Assembly: GCA_938030665.1 (NCBI GenBank)
Contig: CALHHY010000141.1
Span: 1 to 64,000 of the forward strand
Origin: an uncultured Litoreibacter sp.
Lineage (GTDB): Bacteria; Pseudomonadota; Alphaproteobacteria; Rhodobacterales; Rhodobacteraceae
DNA length: 64,000 bases
Direction of reading: 5' to 3'
The notes below the pieces were generated by a model. The model saw nothing but the letters and a program-made list of their open reading frames with translations. It had not been told where the DNA came from and made no database searches. The stretch's first letter is position 1. Every line of letters starts with the position of its first letter. The position numbers and the translations under genes were made by a program. Positions 62,956 to 64,000 of this stretch are shown here, piece after piece.

Positions 62956-64000
62956 CGGCCTGCTGCGTCCCAGTAGCTGCCGAAAACCTCGTTCAGCGTG
63001 GGTTCATTGGCCGGGATTTCGCGCACGATCTTGGTGGTCTGCATGAAGTGGCGCCAATGCAGGTTGGTATCGATTGAATTGCCGCCCCATGATCCGCAGC
63101 CCATGGACAGCGAAAACGGCATACCGTTGGTGAAGGAGCCGCCCGTCGCAAAAGTATGGGCCTGGTTGACGATCACCCGACTGGTCGGGATGGCCGTGGC
63201 CAGCACCATGGGCCGATCCGCGTCGCTGGAATGCAGCCCCACCGAGTGCCCGGCCCCCTGATGGTTTTGAATCTCGCGGGTGATCTGCACGGCCTCGTCA
63301 AAATCGCCCGCCCGGTAGAGCGTCAGGACGCGGCTCAGCTTCTCCCCTGACAGGGGATGCGCGGGGCCGATGCCGGTGGTCTCAACAACCAGAAAGGAGG
63401 TGTCTTCTGGCACCTCGCCCTCAAAACCCAGGGCCGCCACCATCTTGTCCGCATCCTGCGCGATGGCTGCCGGGTTCAGGTGGCCGTCCACCCACAGCTT
63501 GTCCGTGACCTTCGCCTCCTCCCGGATCAGCGCGCCGCCTGCGAGGGCAAGCTCAGCGATAAAGGCGTCGTAAATCGCGTCCACCACCACCACCGAATTC
63601 TCGGACGAGCAGGAGGTGGCGTTGTCAAAGGTCTTCGAGGCCGCGATCTTCTGAGCCGACGCTGCAAGGTCGGCGGTCTCATCCACAATGACGGAGACAT
63701 TGCCCGCCCCCACGGCCAGCGCCGGGGTGCCGGAACTATAGGCGCGCTTGACGTTGTTCTGGCTGCCCGTGACAACAATCAGGTCAGCGATCTCAAGAAG
63801 GCGCTGTGTCTTTTCTTTGGAGCCGCGTCCCGGCACCATCTGCACCAGGTCGCGGTCGATACCCAGCTTGTCAAATTCAGCATGCACGTAGCTGATCAGC
63901 GCCTCGCAGGTGGCGACCCCTTTTGGCGAGGGCGAAATGACAATGGCGTTGCCGCATTTCAGCGCGTTGATGATGTTGTTGGCGGGCGTCGCACCGGGGT
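62952..64000 (-). CDS. CoA-acylating aldehyde dehydrogenase, SauS-like (5' end outside the window)
   Basis: The frame continues beyond GTG 63887 to the right edge; upstream codons give ...ALKCGNAIVISPSPKG, the usual acylating dehydrogenase N-terminal half. The catalytic Cys is in FDNATSCSSEN. The C-terminal NLHWRHFMQTTKIVREI is like EutE and sulfoacetaldehyde dehydrogenases. It is translationally coupled to the acyl-CoA ligase. Substrate is inferred from that pairing only. Confidence 0.8.
   Translation of the reverse strand, partial: PGATPANNIINALKCGNAIVISPSPKGVATCEALISYVHAEFDKLGIDRDLVQMVPGRGSKEKTQRLLEIADLIVVTGSQNNVKRAYSSGTPALAVGAGNVSVIVDETADLAASAQKIAASKTFDNATSCSSENSVVVVDAIYDAFIAELALAGGALIREEAKVTDKLWVDGHLNPAAIAQDADKMVAALGFEGEVPEDTSFLVVETTGIGPAHPLSGEKLSRVLTLYRAGDFDEAVQITREIQNHQGAGHSVGLHSSDADRPMVLATAIPTSRVIVNQAHTFATGGSFTNGMPFSLSMGCGSWGGNSIDTNLHWRHFMQTTKIVREIPANEPTLNEVFGSYWDAAGR

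Overview
This window reads as a chromosomal segment of a marine-type alphaproteobacterium, most likely a Rhodobacterales (Roseobacter-group) bacterium. The signs are moderately high GC, tight operons with many ATGA start/stop overlaps, a lysC-ptsP neighbourhood, a PhyR-NepR-EcfG general stress locus, and many small-molecule uptake and catabolic cassettes. No tRNA, rRNA, CRISPR array, transposase or phage gene was seen. The first gene (lysC) and the last gene (a CoA-acylating aldehyde dehydrogenase) are cut by the window edges.

Layout. 1-3.2 kb: aspartokinase and the nitrogen-type PTS enzyme I. 3.3-7.4 kb: an apparent exported operon of a YceI-OmpA fusion, a caspase-like protein that also carries a CXXCH haem motif, and a di-haem peroxidase. 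7.4-16.6 kb: a xylose locus, with a ROK repressor and an FG-GAP/UnbV protein on one strand and xylFHG-xylBA on the other, followed by a glycerate kinase. 17.9-25.7 kb (minus): an orphan ABC ATPase of type I secretion flavour, then an oligopeptide-type ABC importer operon with a GNAT acetyltransferase and a bicupin. 25.8-30.2 kb: panBC, a 43-codon ORF, an M20 deacylase and a flavin amine oxidase. 30.2-34.2 kb: a pqiAABC-like MCE lipid-transport operon. 34.5-39.5 kb: the general stress response hub (histidine kinase, EcfG, NepR, divergent PhyR), a pseudo-receiver and a Crp/Fnr regulator. 39.6-43.7 kb: an MttB-family methyltransferase divergent from a dimethylglycine dehydrogenase-like enzyme.

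The most unusual part is 43.9-58.1 kb. Two convergent operons meet at about 50.2 kb. The plus-strand operon encodes a Pro/Ala-rich membrane-anchored protein, a small exported protein, a GT4-like glycosyltransferase, a second large protein with two GT-B-like halves, and an unknown protein. The minus-strand operon encodes a membrane-anchored Ser/Thr kinase, an FHA protein, a PP2C phosphatase, a protein that looks like a dynamin-type GTPase stripped of every nucleotide-binding motif, and two dynamin-like GTPases. I propose that these form one phospho-regulated membrane-remodelling module, perhaps linked to an envelope glycan. I do not recognise it as a described system.

58.3-64 kb (minus) holds a BKACE enzyme, a periplasmic protein built of three C-x-G-x-x-C repeats, a LysM-fused solute-binding protein, and an acyl-CoA ligase plus acylating aldehyde dehydrogenase pair that resembles sulfoacetate catabolism (SauT/SauS).
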